64,000 bases of DNA. It comes from Methylocystis echinoides. Lineage in GTDB: Bacteria > Pseudomonadota > Alphaproteobacteria > Rhizobiales > Beijerinckiaceae. The stretch is from NCBI RefSeq assembly GCF_027923385.1, contig NZ_BSEC01000001.1, forward strand, positions 2,950,001-3,014,000, in the 5' to 3' direction. How positions within the stretch are numbered: the first letter of the stretch is position 1; every line of letters begins with the position of its first letter. Shown piece after piece: positions 37,111 to 46,790 of this stretch. The notes under the pieces were generated by a model. That model was not told the origin of the DNA. It saw only the letters and a list, made by a program, of their open reading frames with translations, and did no database searches. A program made the position numbers and the translations under genes.

Positions 37111-37485
37111 ATGACCGCCCTGCAGGGCTATGTGCCGGGCCGCCACAAGGTCGAGGATTACGGCAATGGCGGCTTCCGCTTTGCGGACATGTCGCATCGC
37201 GGCTCGATCATGGCCATGCCCACCGGCGTGCGCGCCATCGCGCCCGCCGCCTGGAACGAGATCGACGCCGCGACCATCGAGCAGGCGCTCGCCGAGTCGG
37301 GCGAACTCGATCTCTTCCTCGTCGGCACGGGCAAGGATCTGATGCCGCTGGCGGCGCCGCTGCGCGCCAGATTGCGCGACGCCGGCGTCGGCTGCGAGAC
37401 CATGTCGACGGGCGCGGCCGTGCGCACCTACAACATGCTGCTCGACGAAGGCCGCCGGGTCGCGGCCCTGCTGATCGCCGTCTGA
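37111..37485 (+). CDS. Mth938/NDUFAF3-like protein
   Basis: 124 residues of the Mth938-like fold. GYGNGGFRF-type N-terminus (here VEDYGNGGFRFADMSHRGS), DLFLVGTG and TGAAVRTYNMLLDEGRRVAALLI are the family's typical segments. The human relative NDUFAF3 assists assembly of respiratory complex I. The stop overlaps the ATG of the next gene, whose relative NDUFAF6 has the same role; to my knowledge this pairing beside secDF is conserved in alphaproteobacteria. Confidence 0.88.
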   Translation: MTALQGYVPGRHKVEDYGNGGFRFADMSHRGSIMAMPTGVRAIAPAAWNEIDAATIEQALAESGELDLFLVGTGKDLMPLAAPLRARLRDAGVGCETMSTGAAVRTYNMLLDEGRRVAALLIAV

Positions 37486-38297
37486 TGGGCGAGGCCGCCG
37501 ACGAGGCGCATTACGCCCATTGCGAGGCGCTGATCCGCGAGCGCGACCGCGATCTCTGGCTCGCCTGTCTCTTCGCGCCGCAGCCCGCGCGCCGGCACAT
37601 CCACGCGATTTACGCCTACGCCATCGAGACATCGGACGTGCGCGCCAGGGTCTCGCAGCCGCTTCTCGGCGAAATGCGCCTGCGCTGGTGGACCGACGCG
37701 CTGACCAATGAGGTCTCGGAGGGAACCCGCGCCCATCCGGTCGCGGACGCGCTGCTCGACACCGTCGCGCGCTTTGACCTGCCCCGCGACGAGCTTGTCG
37801 CGCTCGCCGACGCCCGTGTCGCCGAGCTCTACGACGATCAGATGCCCGACATGGCGACGCTCGACGACTATTGCCGGATGACGAGCGCCGGACCGATCCG
37901 CTGGGCGGCGCGCATTCTCGGGGCCGGCCCCTCTCCCGCCTTCGACGAAGCCGGCCTCGCGCTCGGCCTCACGCGCGTGCTCCGCCAGCCCGCCGGCTCC
38001 CTGATCCCCGCCGATCTCCTGGCGCGCCACGGGGCCGAGCTCCACACCAACGCCCCCGCCCTGCGCGCGGCGCTGGCGGAGCTGCGCGACAAGGCGCAAA
38101 AGCATTTCGAGACGGCGCGCGGCATGGCCCGCGGGCTGGAAAAGGGACGCGAGGCGCTGTTGCCGGCGGCGACGGTTCCCCTTTTTCTGGCGCGTGTGGC
38201 GACGAGCGGTTACGATCCGCTGCAAGAGCTCTCCGAGCCTTCGCCACTGCGCCGGCAATGGCGCATATGGCGCGCGGCGCGTGGGGTGGGGCTTTGA
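37485..38297 (+). CDS. Squalene/phytoene synthase family protein, NDUFAF6-like
   Basis: 270 residues of the all-helical prenyl-synthase-like fold (HAIYAYAIETSDVRARV, MRLRWWTDAL). The first Asp-rich motif of real phytoene synthases is degenerate (ETSDV in place of D-x3-D), so it may be a non-catalytic assembly factor like mitochondrial NDUFAF6 rather than a carotenoid enzyme. The ATG at 37485 overlaps the stop of the Mth938-like gene. No other isoprenoid gene is adjacent, in agreement with that view. Confidence 0.8.
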   Translation: MGEAADEAHYAHCEALIRERDRDLWLACLFAPQPARRHIHAIYAYAIETSDVRARVSQPLLGEMRLRWWTDALTNEVSEGTRAHPVADALLDTVARFDLPRDELVALADARVAELYDDQMPDMATLDDYCRMTSAGPIRWAARILGAGPSPAFDEAGLALGLTRVLRQPAGSLIPADLLARHGAELHTNAPALRAALAELRDKAQKHFETARGMARGLEKGREALLPAATVPLFLARVATSGYDPLQELSEPSPLRRQWRIWRAARGVGL

Positions 38298-38327
38298 TCC
38301 GGCGCGCAAGAGGGGCAGGAAAAAGGG

Positions 38328-39662
38328 ATGAGACCAGACGTCTATGACGAGGACAGCCGGCGCCTGCGCGTCGGCACGCTGATCTTCCTGCGCTGGATCG
38401 CCATCCTCGGCCAGAGCATGGCCTGTCTCTTTGTTTATTTCTTCCTCGATTTCGACTTCCCCGTCGGCCTCTGCTTCGTCTTCATCGTCGCCTCGGCGAC
38501 GCTGAACTTCGGCCTGCGTTACGGCACCTCGGGCACCTTCCGGCTGAGCGATCTCGAAGCCGTCGTGCTGCTCTGCTACGATCTCGTGCAGTTGAGCTTC
38601 CTGCTCTATCTGACGGGCGGCGTCACCAATCCCTTCGTCATGCTGCTGCTCGCGCCGGTGACCATTTCGGCTGTGTCGCTGCCCCGCAATCTGACGCTCT
38701 TCCTGGGCATCGTCATGCTCTCGGCGGCGACATTCCTGTGCATGGAATATGAGCCGCTGCCCTGGCGCGAGAACGAGGCGCTGAAATTCCCCCTGCTCTA
38801 TCGCGCCAGCATCTGGGCGTCGCTGGCGCTGTCCGCCGCCTTCATCGCGCTTTACGCGGCGCGCGTGTCGGACGAAAGCCGATTGCTCGCCACCGCGCTC
38901 GCCGCGACGGAGCTGGTGCTCGAACGCGAGCAGCATCTCTCGCAGCTCGACGGCCTCGCCGCCGCCGCCGCCCATGAACTCGGCACGCCGCTGGCGACCA
39001 TCACCCTCATCATCCGCGAGCTTCAAAAAGGCGTCGAGAAGAGTTCCGCCGAGGGCCTCAAGGACGACCTAGACCTGCTCGGCCAGGAAGCCGCGCGGTG
39101 CCGCGAAATCCTCGGCAAGCTCGCCTCGCTCGGCGCCGATCAGGGGACGATGATGAATGTCCTCTCCATCGACACGCTCCTCGCCGAGGTGGTCGACCCG
39201 CAGCGCGAATTCGGCGTGAAGTTGGAAATCTCGAAACGCGGCATCAACAATGTCGCGCCGCCAGCGCTGGCGCGCAATCCGGGCCTGCTCTACGGCCTCG
39301 GCAATCTCGTCGAGAACGCCATCGACTTCGCCCAGTCGCGGGTGCGAATCGACGCCTGGTGGACGCGCGACCTCGTGACCATCTGCATCGAGGACGACGG
39401 CCCCGGCTTCTCCTCGGCCATTCTCGACAAGCTCGGCGACCCCTATCTGCGCGGCCGTCCCACCGAACGCCGCACCAAGAACGACAGCCAGTCCGGCCTC
39501 GGCCTCGGCCTTTTCATCGCCAAGACGCTGCTGGAGCGCTCTGGCGCAACTGTGGAGACATACAATGTCTCGCCGCCGCGCACGGGCGCCGTGGTGAAGG
39601 TCACATGGCCTCGCGCGGCGCTGGAAATACCTGCGGCCAAGCTGATTGCGAGCGAGACATAG
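38328..39662 (+). CDS. actS: Redox sensor histidine kinase ActS/RegB
   Basis: 444 residues. Six N-terminal membrane segments include the quinone-site signature GGVTNPF. The H-box is AAAAAHELGTPLATI, and EAARCREIL carries the conserved redox cysteine. The ATP lid has NLVENAIDFA, DDGPGFS and GLGLGLFIAKTLL. It senses the redox state of the quinone pool and phosphorylates ActR, controlling respiration, carbon and nitrogen genes. It is directly followed by actR; the senC/sco gene that often separates them in phototrophs is absent. Confidence 0.94.
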   Translation: MRPDVYDEDSRRLRVGTLIFLRWIAILGQSMACLFVYFFLDFDFPVGLCFVFIVASATLNFGLRYGTSGTFRLSDLEAVVLLCYDLVQLSFLLYLTGGVTNPFVMLLLAPVTISAVSLPRNLTLFLGIVMLSAATFLCMEYEPLPWRENEALKFPLLYRASIWASLALSAAFIALYAARVSDESRLLATALAATELVLEREQHLSQLDGLAAAAAHELGTPLATITLIIRELQKGVEKSSAEGLKDDLDLLGQEAARCREILGKLASLGADQGTMMNVLSIDTLLAEVVDPQREFGVKLEISKRGINNVAPPALARNPGLLYGLGNLVENAIDFAQSRVRIDAWWTRDLVTICIEDDGPGFSSAILDKLGDPYLRGRPTERRTKNDSQSGLGLGLFIAKTLLERSGATVETYNVSPPRTGAVVKVTWPRAALEIPAAKLIASET

Positions 39663-39728
39663 GAGCCTCGACGCGCTGCGGGGCTTGGGTTAGTTTTGAT
39701 TAAAATCACGCTAGGGAGCGCAGGGCAA

Positions 39729-40331
39729 ATGAACGCCGACGAGCACGTGGAAACCGAGGACGACGCGGCCGATCTCCACGACGAGGGCGCGATCCCCGCC
39801 CTGCCGGAGGACCGCTCGCTCCTCATCCTCGACGACGACAAGCCCTTCCTGCATCGTCTGGCCCGCGCCATGGAGTCGCGCGGATTCCTGGTCACCCAAT
39901 GCGAGTCGGTGGCCGAGGGCCTCGCCGCGCTGGAGAACACGCCGCCGGCGTTTGCGATCATCGACATGCGGCTCGGCGACGGCAACGGCCTCGACGTCAT
40001 CCAGAAGCTGAAGGAAGCGCGGCCCGACGCGCGCGGCATCATCCTGACCGGCTATGGCAACATCGCCACCGCCGTCACCGCCGTGAAAATGGGCGCCTTC
40101 GACTATCTGGCGAAGCCGGCCGACGCAGACGAAATCTACCATGCGCTGATGGCGACCACGATCGACAAGCCGGACGCGCAGGAAAACCCCATGTCCGCGG
40201 ACCGCGTCCGCTGGGAGCATATCCAGCGCGTCTTCGAGTCCTGCGACCGCAATGTCTCGGAGACGGCGCGCCGCCTCAACATGCACCGCCGCACGCTCCA
40301 GCGCATTCTGGCGAAGCGCGCGCCGCGGTAG
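39729..40331 (+). CDS. actR: Response regulator ActR/RegA
   Basis: 200 residues. The receiver domain has LLILDDDKPF at the start, the phosphoacceptor in AIIDMRLGDGNG, and KMGAFDYLAKPAD. The C-terminal Fis-type helix-turn-helix is VSETARRLNMHRRTLQRILAKRAPR-like, nearly invariant in RegA proteins. The start at 39729 (MNADEHVE) has an AGGG ribosome site. It partners with ActS encoded 66 bases upstream. Confidence 0.95.
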   Translation: MNADEHVETEDDAADLHDEGAIPALPEDRSLLILDDDKPFLHRLARAMESRGFLVTQCESVAEGLAALENTPPAFAIIDMRLGDGNGLDVIQKLKEARPDARGIILTGYGNIATAVTAVKMGAFDYLAKPADADEIYHALMATTIDKPDAQENPMSADRVRWEHIQRVFESCDRNVSETARRLNMHRRTLQRILAKRAPR

Positions 40332-40364
40332 GCATTGGCGTGCGGCCCCGCCGCCCACTCAAAG

Positions 40365-40389
40365 CCTCTCCCCCGCAGGGGGGAGAGGG
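40365..40389. repeat. Palindromic GC-rich repeat between convergent actR and mmcB
   Basis: CCTCTCCCCC (40365-40374) pairs with GGGGGAGAGG across a short loop. It belongs with the other CCTCTCCC-type repeats and could end transcription from both sides. Confidence 0.55.
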
Positions 40390-40418
40390 GTCCGGGCCGG
40401 GGATCGCGCCGCCCGGCG

Positions 40419-40871
40419 TTACAGCCAGACAGTCTCCTCCCCGAAGGCCAGCGCGCAATAGCGCTCCGCCGCCAGAGATCCGAAACGCACCAGCATGGCC
40501 CGCCGGCTCGCGGGGGCGAGCCGCAAGGGCGGCGCCTCGCGCGCCAGCATGCCGCCATGCGCATCCGCGACGATCAGACCCGCCTCGGCCGGAAACAGCG
40601 CCGTATCCAGCTCCATCGGCGCCGCAAAATAGAAGCGGTCGCAATAGTCGCGATAATCGGTCCACTTCCTGTCCGCCTGCAAATCGGCGCGTGAGGATTT
40701 CACCTCGATGATTCGCAGGGCGCCGTCGGGGGCGAGCGCCACGAGATCGGCGCGCCGGCCGTTCGGCAGAGGCAATTCCCCCAGAACGGCGAAGCCGCAG
40801 GCGCGCCGCGCGCCACGGGTCACCGCCACTGTCGTCTCCGGCCGTCCCTGTTCCCCCGCGCGCGCCAGCAT
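40419..40871 (-). CDS. mmcB: MmcB family DNA repair protein
   Basis: 150 residues of the MmcB family, an alphaproteobacterial PD-(D/E)xK-like nuclease fold linked to the SOS response and translesion synthesis. The catalytic core is RRADLVALAPDG followed by IIEVKSSRADLQADRKW, and the conserved YRDYCDRFYFA follows. The start at 40871 gives the usual N-terminus; frames further upstream run into potF on the other strand. It is divergent from potF. Confidence 0.88.
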   Translation of the reverse strand: MLARAGEQGRPETTVAVTRGARRACGFAVLGELPLPNGRRADLVALAPDGALRIIEVKSSRADLQADRKWTDYRDYCDRFYFAAPMELDTALFPAEAGLIVADAHGGMLAREAPPLRLAPASRRAMLVRFGSLAAERYCALAFGEETVWL

Positions 40872-40968
40872 TGCTCCTTCACCCCGTCGCCAAGGCCTTG
40901 GCAGGCGTGATAATCTCCCCGCAATCCTCCAGCGGCGCAAGCCGCGCGCTCCAAAGCCGCCCTGCCCC

Positions 40969-42048
40969 ATGAAGAAATTTCTCGCCGCCGTTTTTCTCGC
41001 TCTCGCCTGCGCGCCGGCCGTCGCCGCCGAGCGCGTCGTGAACATCTACAACTGGAGCGATTACATCGATCCCGGCGTGCTCGAGGATTTCACGCGCGAA
41101 ACCGGGATCAAGGTCGTCTACGACACCTACGACTCCAACGAGATGCTCGAGTCGCATCTCCTCGCCGGCGCGACCGGCTATGACATCGTCGTGCCCTCGG
41201 CCACCTTCCTCGAACGTCAGATCAAGGCAGGCGTGCTGCAGCCGATCGACCGGAGCAAGCTCGCCAACGTCGGCAATATCTGGAGCGAGATCGACAGCCG
41301 CCTGTCGCGCTACGATCCCGGCGCCGCCCATGCCGTCAATTACATGTGGTACACCACGGGCGTCGCCTATAATGTGGCGAAGATCAACGAGCGGCTCGGC
41401 AAGCCGATCACCAGCTGGGATCAGGTGCTGAAGCCGGAAAACCTGAAGAAGCTCGCGGACTGCGGCGTTTATGTTCTCGACAGTCCCGAGGATGTTTTCG
41501 CGGTGACGCTCAATTATCTCAAGCTCGACCCCAACTCCAAGCGCGAGGCCGATCTCCGGCGCGCCGCCGACCATCTCGCCGGCCTGCGCCGCTACATCAA
41601 GAAATTCCACTCGTCGGAATATATCAATGCGCTCGCCAATGGCGACATTTGCCTGGCCATCGGCTGGGCGGGCGACAGCCTGCAAGCGCGCAACCGCGCG
41701 CGCGAAGCCGGCGCGGAAGTCGATATCGCTTATGTGATCCCGGCTGAAGGCACGCTGATGTCGATGGATAATTTCGCCATCCCCGTCGACGCGCCGCATG
41801 TGAAGGAAGCCTATCGCTTCATCGACTACATGCTGCGGCCCGATGTCGCCGCGCGCAACACCAAGGCCACGAATTTCGCCAATGGCGTCGCGCCGTCACG
41901 CCCGCTGATCGACAAATCCATCGCCGACGATCCGGGCGTCTATCCGCCCGAGGCGACAATGCGCCGCCTCTTCACCGTGACGACGCCCAACCAGGCGGAG
42001 CAGAAGTTCATCACGCGGCTCTGGACCACGGTGAAGACCGGCAAATAG
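40969..42048 (+). CDS. potF: Polyamine ABC transporter substrate-binding protein
   Basis: 359 residues. A signal peptide (MKKFLAAVFLALACAPAVAA) precedes RVVNIYNWSDYIDPGVL, the standard PotD/PotF opening. YDSNEMLESHLLAG, NYMWYTTGVAYN and IGWAGDSLQARNRA follow. It binds putrescine or spermidine in the periplasm. The permease and ATPase genes are not nearby, so it is an orphan component in this window. The gene is followed by about 120 non-coding bases before the end of dnaA. Confidence 0.9.
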   Translation: MKKFLAAVFLALACAPAVAAERVVNIYNWSDYIDPGVLEDFTRETGIKVVYDTYDSNEMLESHLLAGATGYDIVVPSATFLERQIKAGVLQPIDRSKLANVGNIWSEIDSRLSRYDPGAAHAVNYMWYTTGVAYNVAKINERLGKPITSWDQVLKPENLKKLADCGVYVLDSPEDVFAVTLNYLKLDPNSKREADLRRAADHLAGLRRYIKKFHSSEYINALANGDICLAIGWAGDSLQARNRAREAGAEVDIAYVIPAEGTLMSMDNFAIPVDAPHVKEAYRFIDYMLRPDVAARNTKATNFANGVAPSRPLIDKSIADDPGVYPPEATMRRLFTVTTPNQAEQKFITRLWTTVKTGK

Positions 42049-42168
42049 GCGGCGCGCCCCCCGGCGTCTCAGGCCGTAGGCCATCCTCCAGAGCCGCGAT
42101 GAACGGCCCCTGGAGGCGTCGTCGCGCCGCGCCGCGCAATCACACAGCTTTTGCACGACGCGCGAACC

Positions 42169-43668
42169 TTACTGCTCGTTGAGAATCCGCCGCAACAGAT
42201 CGATCACTTCCGCCAGGCTCTTGTCCTTGGCGACGAGCTCCTCGATCTTGCGAACCGCGTGCAGCACGGTCGTATGATCGCGCCCGCCGAAGCGCCGGCC
42301 GATCTCCGGCAGCGAGCGAAGGGTCAGCGTCTTCGACAGATACATGGCGATCTGACGCGGGCGCACGACATTGGCGGTGCGGCGCGAGGAGAGAATGTCA
42401 GCGCGCGAAATATTGTAATGCGACGCCACAAGCTTCTGGATGTCGTCGATCTTGACGCGCTTGGGCTCCTGCGTGCGCACCAGATCGCGGATCGCCGTTT
42501 CGGCGGTTTCGACCGTCAGCGGCGCGCCGTTCAGCGTCACATGGGCGAGCAGACGGTTCACGGCGCCTTCGAGATCGCGACCATTCGTCAGGATCGTGCG
42601 CGCCACATAGGAAATCACCTCTTCCGGCACGTGGAAGCCCGCATGCGTGTCCTGCGAGGCGGCGATGCGCGCATTGAGAATCTTGACGCGCAGCGCCTCG
42701 TCGAGCGGCCCGATGTCAACGCACAGACCGCCCTTGAAACGCGACAGGACGCGCTCGTCGAGCGTCTCCAGTTCCGATGGGGGACGATCCGCCGCGACGA
42801 CGACCTGCCGGCCCGCGTCGATCAGCGCGTTGATCGTGTGACAGAACTCCTGCTGGATGGATTTTCCCTGCAGAAACTGCACGTCGTCGATGATGAGCAT
42901 GTCGATGTCACGCAGACGCTCCTTGAAGGCGATGGAGGTCTGCGTCGTCAACGACGACACGAAGCCGCTCATGAACCGTTCCGCGGTCAGATAAACGGCG
43001 CGGCGCCGGTTGTCATTGGTCGCATGGGCGAGCGCCTGCAACAGATGCGTCTTGCCGAGTCCGACCGACGCATGTGTGTACAGCGGATTGAAGAGCGGCG
43101 TGTCGCCCGGACGCGCCTCCGCGACCCGGCAGGCCGCCGCATAGGCGAGTTGATTGGACGGGCCGACAAGGAAGGTCGAAAAGGACAGACGCCGGTCGAG
43201 CGGCGAACCAATGACTGCGTCGGCGTCAGCGCGCACGCTGCGCGCGGCGCGTCTCGGCGCGGGCGCGTCGCCAGTGTCGGCGCCGGTGACGAAAGCGAGC
43301 GGCTGCGGCTTGTTGTCCGCGGCGGCGCGCGTCTGAATCGTCTCGTCGCGCCCGGCGAGCGCGTCGCGCTGCTTCGGCTTGCGCGCGGAGGATCGCACGT
43401 CGATCACGACACGCTCGACCTTGTCGAATTCCGTGGCGGCGCGGGCCTTGATGCGCGAGGCGTAGTGCGACTGCACCCAGCTCTTGAGAAACTTCGTCGG
43501 CACGGAAAGATGCAGCGCGCCCGGCGCCACGGCGTCGAGCTCGAGGCGCGTAAACCAGGAATTATAGACGGCGTCGCCGAGTTCCGCGCGAAGGCGCTCA
43601 CGCACGCGCTCCCAGCGTTTCTGATCTTCAGCGGAAATTCTGTCGGCCATTGTTTCTCGATCAGACAT
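42169..43668 (-). CDS. dnaA: Chromosomal replication initiator DnaA
   Basis: About 499 residues from the preferred start at 43668 ([10 protein letters not shown]); starts at 43701 or 43650 are possible. Domain I has [21 protein letters not shown]. Domain III has Walker [11 protein letters not shown] and Walker [15 protein letters not shown]. Domain IV has [18 protein letters not shown] for DnaA-box binding. It opens the replication origin. Upstream are a long non-coding interval and rpsT, the order typical for this order of bacteria. Confidence 0.96.
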   Translation of the reverse strand: MSDRETMADRISAEDQKRWERVRERLRAELGDAVYNSWFTRLELDAVAPGALHLSVPTKFLKSWVQSHYASRIKARAATEFDKVERVVIDVRSSARKPKQRDALAGRDETIQTRAAADNKPQPLAFVTGADTGDAPAPRRAARSVRADADAVIGSPLDRRLSFSTFLVGPSNQLAYAAACRVAEARPGDTPLFNPLYTHASVGLGKTHLLQALAHATNDNRRRAVYLTAERFMSGFVSSLTTQTSIAFKERLRDIDMLIIDDVQFLQGKSIQQEFCHTINALIDAGRQVVVAADRPPSELETLDERVLSRFKGGLCVDIGPLDEALRVKILNARIAASQDTHAGFHVPEEVISYVARTILTNGRDLEGAVNRLLAHVTLNGAPLTVETAETAIRDLVRTQEPKRVKIDDIQKLVASHYNISRADILSSRRTANVVRPRQIAMYLSKTLTLRSLPEIGRRFGGRDHTTVLHAVRKIEELVAKDKSLAEVIDLLRRILNEQ

Positions 43669-44520
43669 CGAACTTTCCGAAAACTGCGCATTGCGCCACA
43701 CGCGCGCAAGACATGCGTGCGAGGTGCATTAAGAAGACAGATAGGTTCCTTGAGCGGCAAATCGCCGCGTTCAAACAATCAGGTCTAACGAGGTGGGCCC
43801 ACAGCAAATCCGACGCCGCTGGCGTCGGGTCCGGCGCCCTTGAAATCATTACCGGGAACGGAAACCTGAGAACGCCGCGCGACCTGCGCGCGGCCGTTAC
43901 GCAGCACGCCAATCACATTGGTTCGCCGCAGTTCCGTCATGTCATAGCCCCCGGTTTCCAGGATCGGGAGGACCCTGGATTTTCGCTCTTTACACAAGCA
44001 AGGCGCGACTAACTTGCCGCCTCGCCTACTCACTGTCTGAATTTTCACGCCGAACGGGAAGGAAGATAATCAGACGCCCAAAGCCTTGGCTTTCCGATCG
44101 CAGGATATCGACATGACGCCGCCCCCTAAGCGCTCAGCCCAAAGCTGATGTGATGGCCGTCGATCACTTTCGTTCGACAGAAGGACCCTACACCGCTCGG
44201 TCGCCGTCCCGCAATGACAACGACACAAGGATGACTCTCTTTCGTCGAAGGTGTGTCGCGCGATCCACGCCGAGTCTTCGCAATCGCTTTCTAAATTTAT
44301 GATTCATCGTGTTTACCCTAGCGCGCCGCGGGCCCGCCTGAGGGGTGGCGTAAGCTCGGCAAAAAGGCTGCAAAGCAATGTCAAGGGGGGCGCCGCACAA
44401 GCGTTTTCGACAGCTTATTTACAAGAGATTGAATCGTGACCCGTTTGGCTGATCACAACTTTCGCGCGCGAAAAAAATTGGCGCTTGTGGCCCGGGTGCT
44501 TCAGCGTTGGCGCAGAAAAA
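43669..44520. other. Long non-coding interval between dnaA and rpsT
   Basis: About 850 bases without a convincing gene; the best small frame (43785-43940, minus, 51 codons) lacks a good ribosome site and family. The interval is less GC-rich than its surroundings and has A/T-rich stretches at 44285-44320 and 44400-44480. One near-match to the DnaA box TTATNCACA is TTATTTACA at 44415-44423; CTTTACACA near 43990 is weaker. It must at least hold the dnaA promoter; a replication origin is possible but not shown. Confidence 0.45.
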
Positions 44521-44549
44521 AAGAAAGCCCGGCGGAGCCGGGCTTTCTT
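44521..44549. terminator. Bidirectional terminator after rpsT
   Basis: AAGAAAGCCCGGC (44521-44533) and GCCGGGCTTTCTT (44537-44549) pair perfectly around GGA. There is a T run on each side depending on strand. It ends rpsT transcription and isolates the dnaA upstream region. Confidence 0.92.
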
Positions 44550-44619
44550 TTATTTCTGAAGGCATTCTAAACAGGCGCCGCGCTTAAAAACCGCGCAGAG
44601 CGCCTCGTCGATACGCCGC

Positions 44620-44889
44620 TTACTTGCCGCCGAGCGCCTTCACGCGCGCGCTGAGGCGGGAGACCTTGCGGGAGGCGGTGTTCTTGTGAACGACGCCCTT
44701 CTGGGCCGCGCGCATCATCTCCGGCACGGCGCTCTGCAGGGCGGCGGCGGCGGCGGAAGCGTCACCGGAAGCGATCGCCTCCTCGACCTTGCGGACAAAG
44801 GTGCGCATGCGGCTGCGGCGCGCGCGGTTCACTTCGGTGCGGCGCTCGATCTTGCGAACGGCCTTTTTGGCCGAGGCGGTATTCGCCAT
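44620..44889 (-). CDS. rpsT: 30S ribosomal protein S20
   Basis: 89 residues, beginning [17 protein letters not shown], the usual S20 N-terminus, highly basic and helical. It binds 16S rRNA in the small subunit. The start at 44889 is preferred to an in-frame ATG 72 bases earlier because it matches S20 exactly. A strong terminator follows. The gene sits between dnaA and an enoyl-CoA hydratase gene as in relatives. Confidence 0.97.
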   Translation of the reverse strand: MANTASAKKAVRKIERRTEVNRARRSRMRTFVRKVEEAIASGDASAAAAALQSAVPEMMRAAQKGVVHKNTASRKVSRLSARVKALGGK

Positions 44890-45096
44890 TAGTCTGTCCT
44901 CGAATTTGTGGGGCGGCTGAGGGCCAGCCAGAAACCGTTGCGGCCGCGAATTCGCGGCCACGTCGCGCGCCTTATAAGCGGGAGGCTCCTTTTCGTCAAT
45001 GGGACCGCCCGACCTCCGCGCAGGCCCGGGAGGCGGCCGGGGCGCGTCTTCCCGCTCCCGCGTCGCGGCGGAAGGGGCCGGCGCCCGGCCGGGCGC

Positions 45097-45870
45097 TCAG
45101 CGGTGGCGGAACGCGGCCTTGCGCTTCTCGGCGAAGGCGGCCATGCCCTCCTTCTGATCTTCCGTCGCGAACAGGGAATAGAAGAGCCGGCGCTCGTAGC
45201 GCACGCCCTCGGTCAGCGTCGTCTCGAAGGCGGCGTTGACCGCGTCCTTGGCCATCAGCGCCGCCGGCAGGGACATGGCGGCGATGGCCGCCCCCGCCTT
45301 CAGCGCCTCGGCCACAAGATCGGCCGCCGGCACGACCCGCGCCACCAGCCCCGACCGCTCGGCTTCCTCCGCGCCCATCATGCGGCCGGTGAGCACCAGG
45401 TCCATCGCCTTGGCCTTGCCGATGGCGCGGGTGAGTCGCTGCGTGCCGCCCGCGCCGGGAATCACCCCAAGCTTGATCTCGGGCTGGCCGAACTGGGCCG
45501 TATCCGCCGCAATGATGAAGTCGCACATCATGGCGACCTCGCAGCCGCCGCCCAGCGCGAATCCCGCCACCGCCGCGATGATCGGCTTGCGGGCGCGCGC
45601 AACCGTATCCCAGCGGCCGATGAAGTCGGACAAGAACGCCTCGGCGAAGGTCTTGCCGGCCATCTCCTTGATGTCGGCGCCGGCGGCGAAGGCTTTCTCG
45701 GAGCCTGTGATCACGACGCAGCCGATCCCCTCGTCGGCCTCGAAACCCGCCAGCGCGCAATCGAGCTCCGAGATCAGTTTCGCGTTGAGGGCGTTGAGCG
45801 CCTGCGGCCGGTTCAGCCGAATGAGGGCGACCCGTCCATGCGTCTCGGTTTCGATTGTCTCATAACTCAT
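45097..45870 (-). CDS. Enoyl-CoA hydratase
   Basis: 257 residues of the crotonase family, opening with [17 protein letters not shown]. The oxyanion-hole loops AGADIKEM and [14 protein letters not shown] are present, as are [20 protein letters not shown] with its catalytic Glu. At the second catalytic position the sequence is AMDLVLTG, with Asp where many hydratases have Glu. It probably hydrates 2-enoyl-CoA in fatty acid breakdown. It lies upstream of rpsT on the same strand. Confidence 0.9.
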   Translation of the reverse strand: MSYETIETETHGRVALIRLNRPQALNALNAKLISELDCALAGFEADEGIGCVVITGSEKAFAAGADIKEMAGKTFAEAFLSDFIGRWDTVARARKPIIAAVAGFALGGGCEVAMMCDFIIAADTAQFGQPEIKLGVIPGAGGTQRLTRAIGKAKAMDLVLTGRMMGAEEAERSGLVARVVPAADLVAEALKAGAAIAAMSLPAALMAKDAVNAAFETTLTEGVRYERRLFYSLFATEDQKEGMAAFAEKRKAAFRHR

Positions 45871-45894
45871 GCAGGCTTCCTTTGCGTCTTTCGT

Positions 45895-46329
45895 TCATAT
45901 CTCGAAATCGCCCGTGGGCTGGTCTCCGAACCCCTGCGCAATGGCGCGCGCATAAAGGTCTTCGAGGGTGATGTCGTCGAGCCGCGCCAGCGCCGCCTCC
46001 TCGGTCTGCGCGATCAGCGGCTCCAGCACCGCCGCCAGCAGTGCCGGCGCCGGCTGTAGCTCCTCGTCGGCGCGCAGGGCGACGCGCACGATCTCGCCAA
46101 CGCAAAGACGGCGCCGTTCGCGCGCGAGCTCATAGCCGCCGGCGGGGCCGCGGACGCTCTTCAATATTCCGGCGCGCACCAGCGCCTGGAGCAGGGTTTC
46201 GAGGCGGCGCGGCGGCAGATCGTGACGCGCCGCCAGCTCCTTGGACGAAACCGGACGCCCGCGCGCGTGCAGCGCGACGTCGAGCGTCGCCATCACCGCG
46301 AATTTGGCGGGGCGCGGCAAAAGCTTCAT
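45895..46329 (-). CDS. Rrf2 family transcriptional regulator
   Basis: 144 residues with an Rrf2-type winged helix: [16 protein letters not shown], then [24 protein letters not shown] and [13 protein letters not shown]. The three clustered cysteines that bind an Fe-S cluster in IscR and NsrR are absent; only one Cys is present, so it is not an Fe-S sensor of that kind. The ATG overlaps the dut stop, so it is read with coaBC and dut. Targets are unknown. Confidence 0.88.
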   Translation of the reverse strand: MKLLPRPAKFAVMATLDVALHARGRPVSSKELAARHDLPPRRLETLLQALVRAGILKSVRGPAGGYELARERRRLCVGEIVRVALRADEELQPAPALLAAVLEPLIAQTEEAALARLDDITLEDLYARAIAQGFGDQPTGDFEI

Positions 46330-46790
46330 TTGCCGCCTTCCCCATGCAGGCCTGTGGAGCCGAAGCCGCCCGCGCCCCGCGCGGTGTCGTCGAGTTCGTC
46401 GACTTCGACCAGCTTCGCCCGCGCGACCGGCGCGATGACGAGCTGCGCGACGCGCATGCCGCGCGTGATCTCGAAAGGCTGGCCGCCGTGATTGACCAGC
46501 AGCGCCTTCACCTCGCCGCGATAATCGCTGTCGATGGTGCCCGGCGCGTTGAGCACCGTCACCCCATGCTCGACCGCAAGGCCCGACCGCGGACGCACTT
46601 GCGCCTCATAGCCTTCGGGCAGCGCGATCTGGAGGCCGGTCGGAATGAGGTCGCGGGCGCCGGGCTCCAGAATGAGCTTCTGTCCGGCCGGCAGCGCCGC
46701 ATAGAGATCGAGCCCGGCGGCGCCGGCGCTCTTGTAATCGGGCGCGGGAAGGCCCTCGCCATTGGTCAGACGGCGGATGAAGACTTTCAT
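46326..46790 (-). CDS. dut: dUTP diphosphatase
   Basis: 154 residues, a trimeric dUTPase. The five motifs are visible: [35 protein letters not shown]-like RVAQLVIAP and the C-terminal arm GGFGSTGLH. It hydrolyses dUTP to dUMP. The start at 46790 (MKVFIRRL) overlaps the coaBC stop. It complements dCTP deaminase at 21223 in dUMP supply. Confidence 0.96.
   Translation of the reverse strand: MKVFIRRLTNGEGLPAPDYKSAGAAGLDLYAALPAGQKLILEPGARDLIPTGLQIALPEGYEAQVRPRSGLAVEHGVTVLNAPGTIDSDYRGEVKALLVNHGGQPFEITRGMRVAQLVIAPVARAKLVEVDELDDTARGAGGFGSTGLHGEGGK

Noticed and set aside
43785..43940. 51-codon frame in the dnaA-rpsT gap (minus)
   Set aside because: Weak ribosome site, no recognised family and ordinary composition for random GC-rich sequence. 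Kept only as a remark in the gap entry.
44250..44440. Open frame (62 codons, plus) upstream of rpsT
   Set aside because: No ribosome site and no family; the region is relatively A/T-rich and non-coding in appearance.
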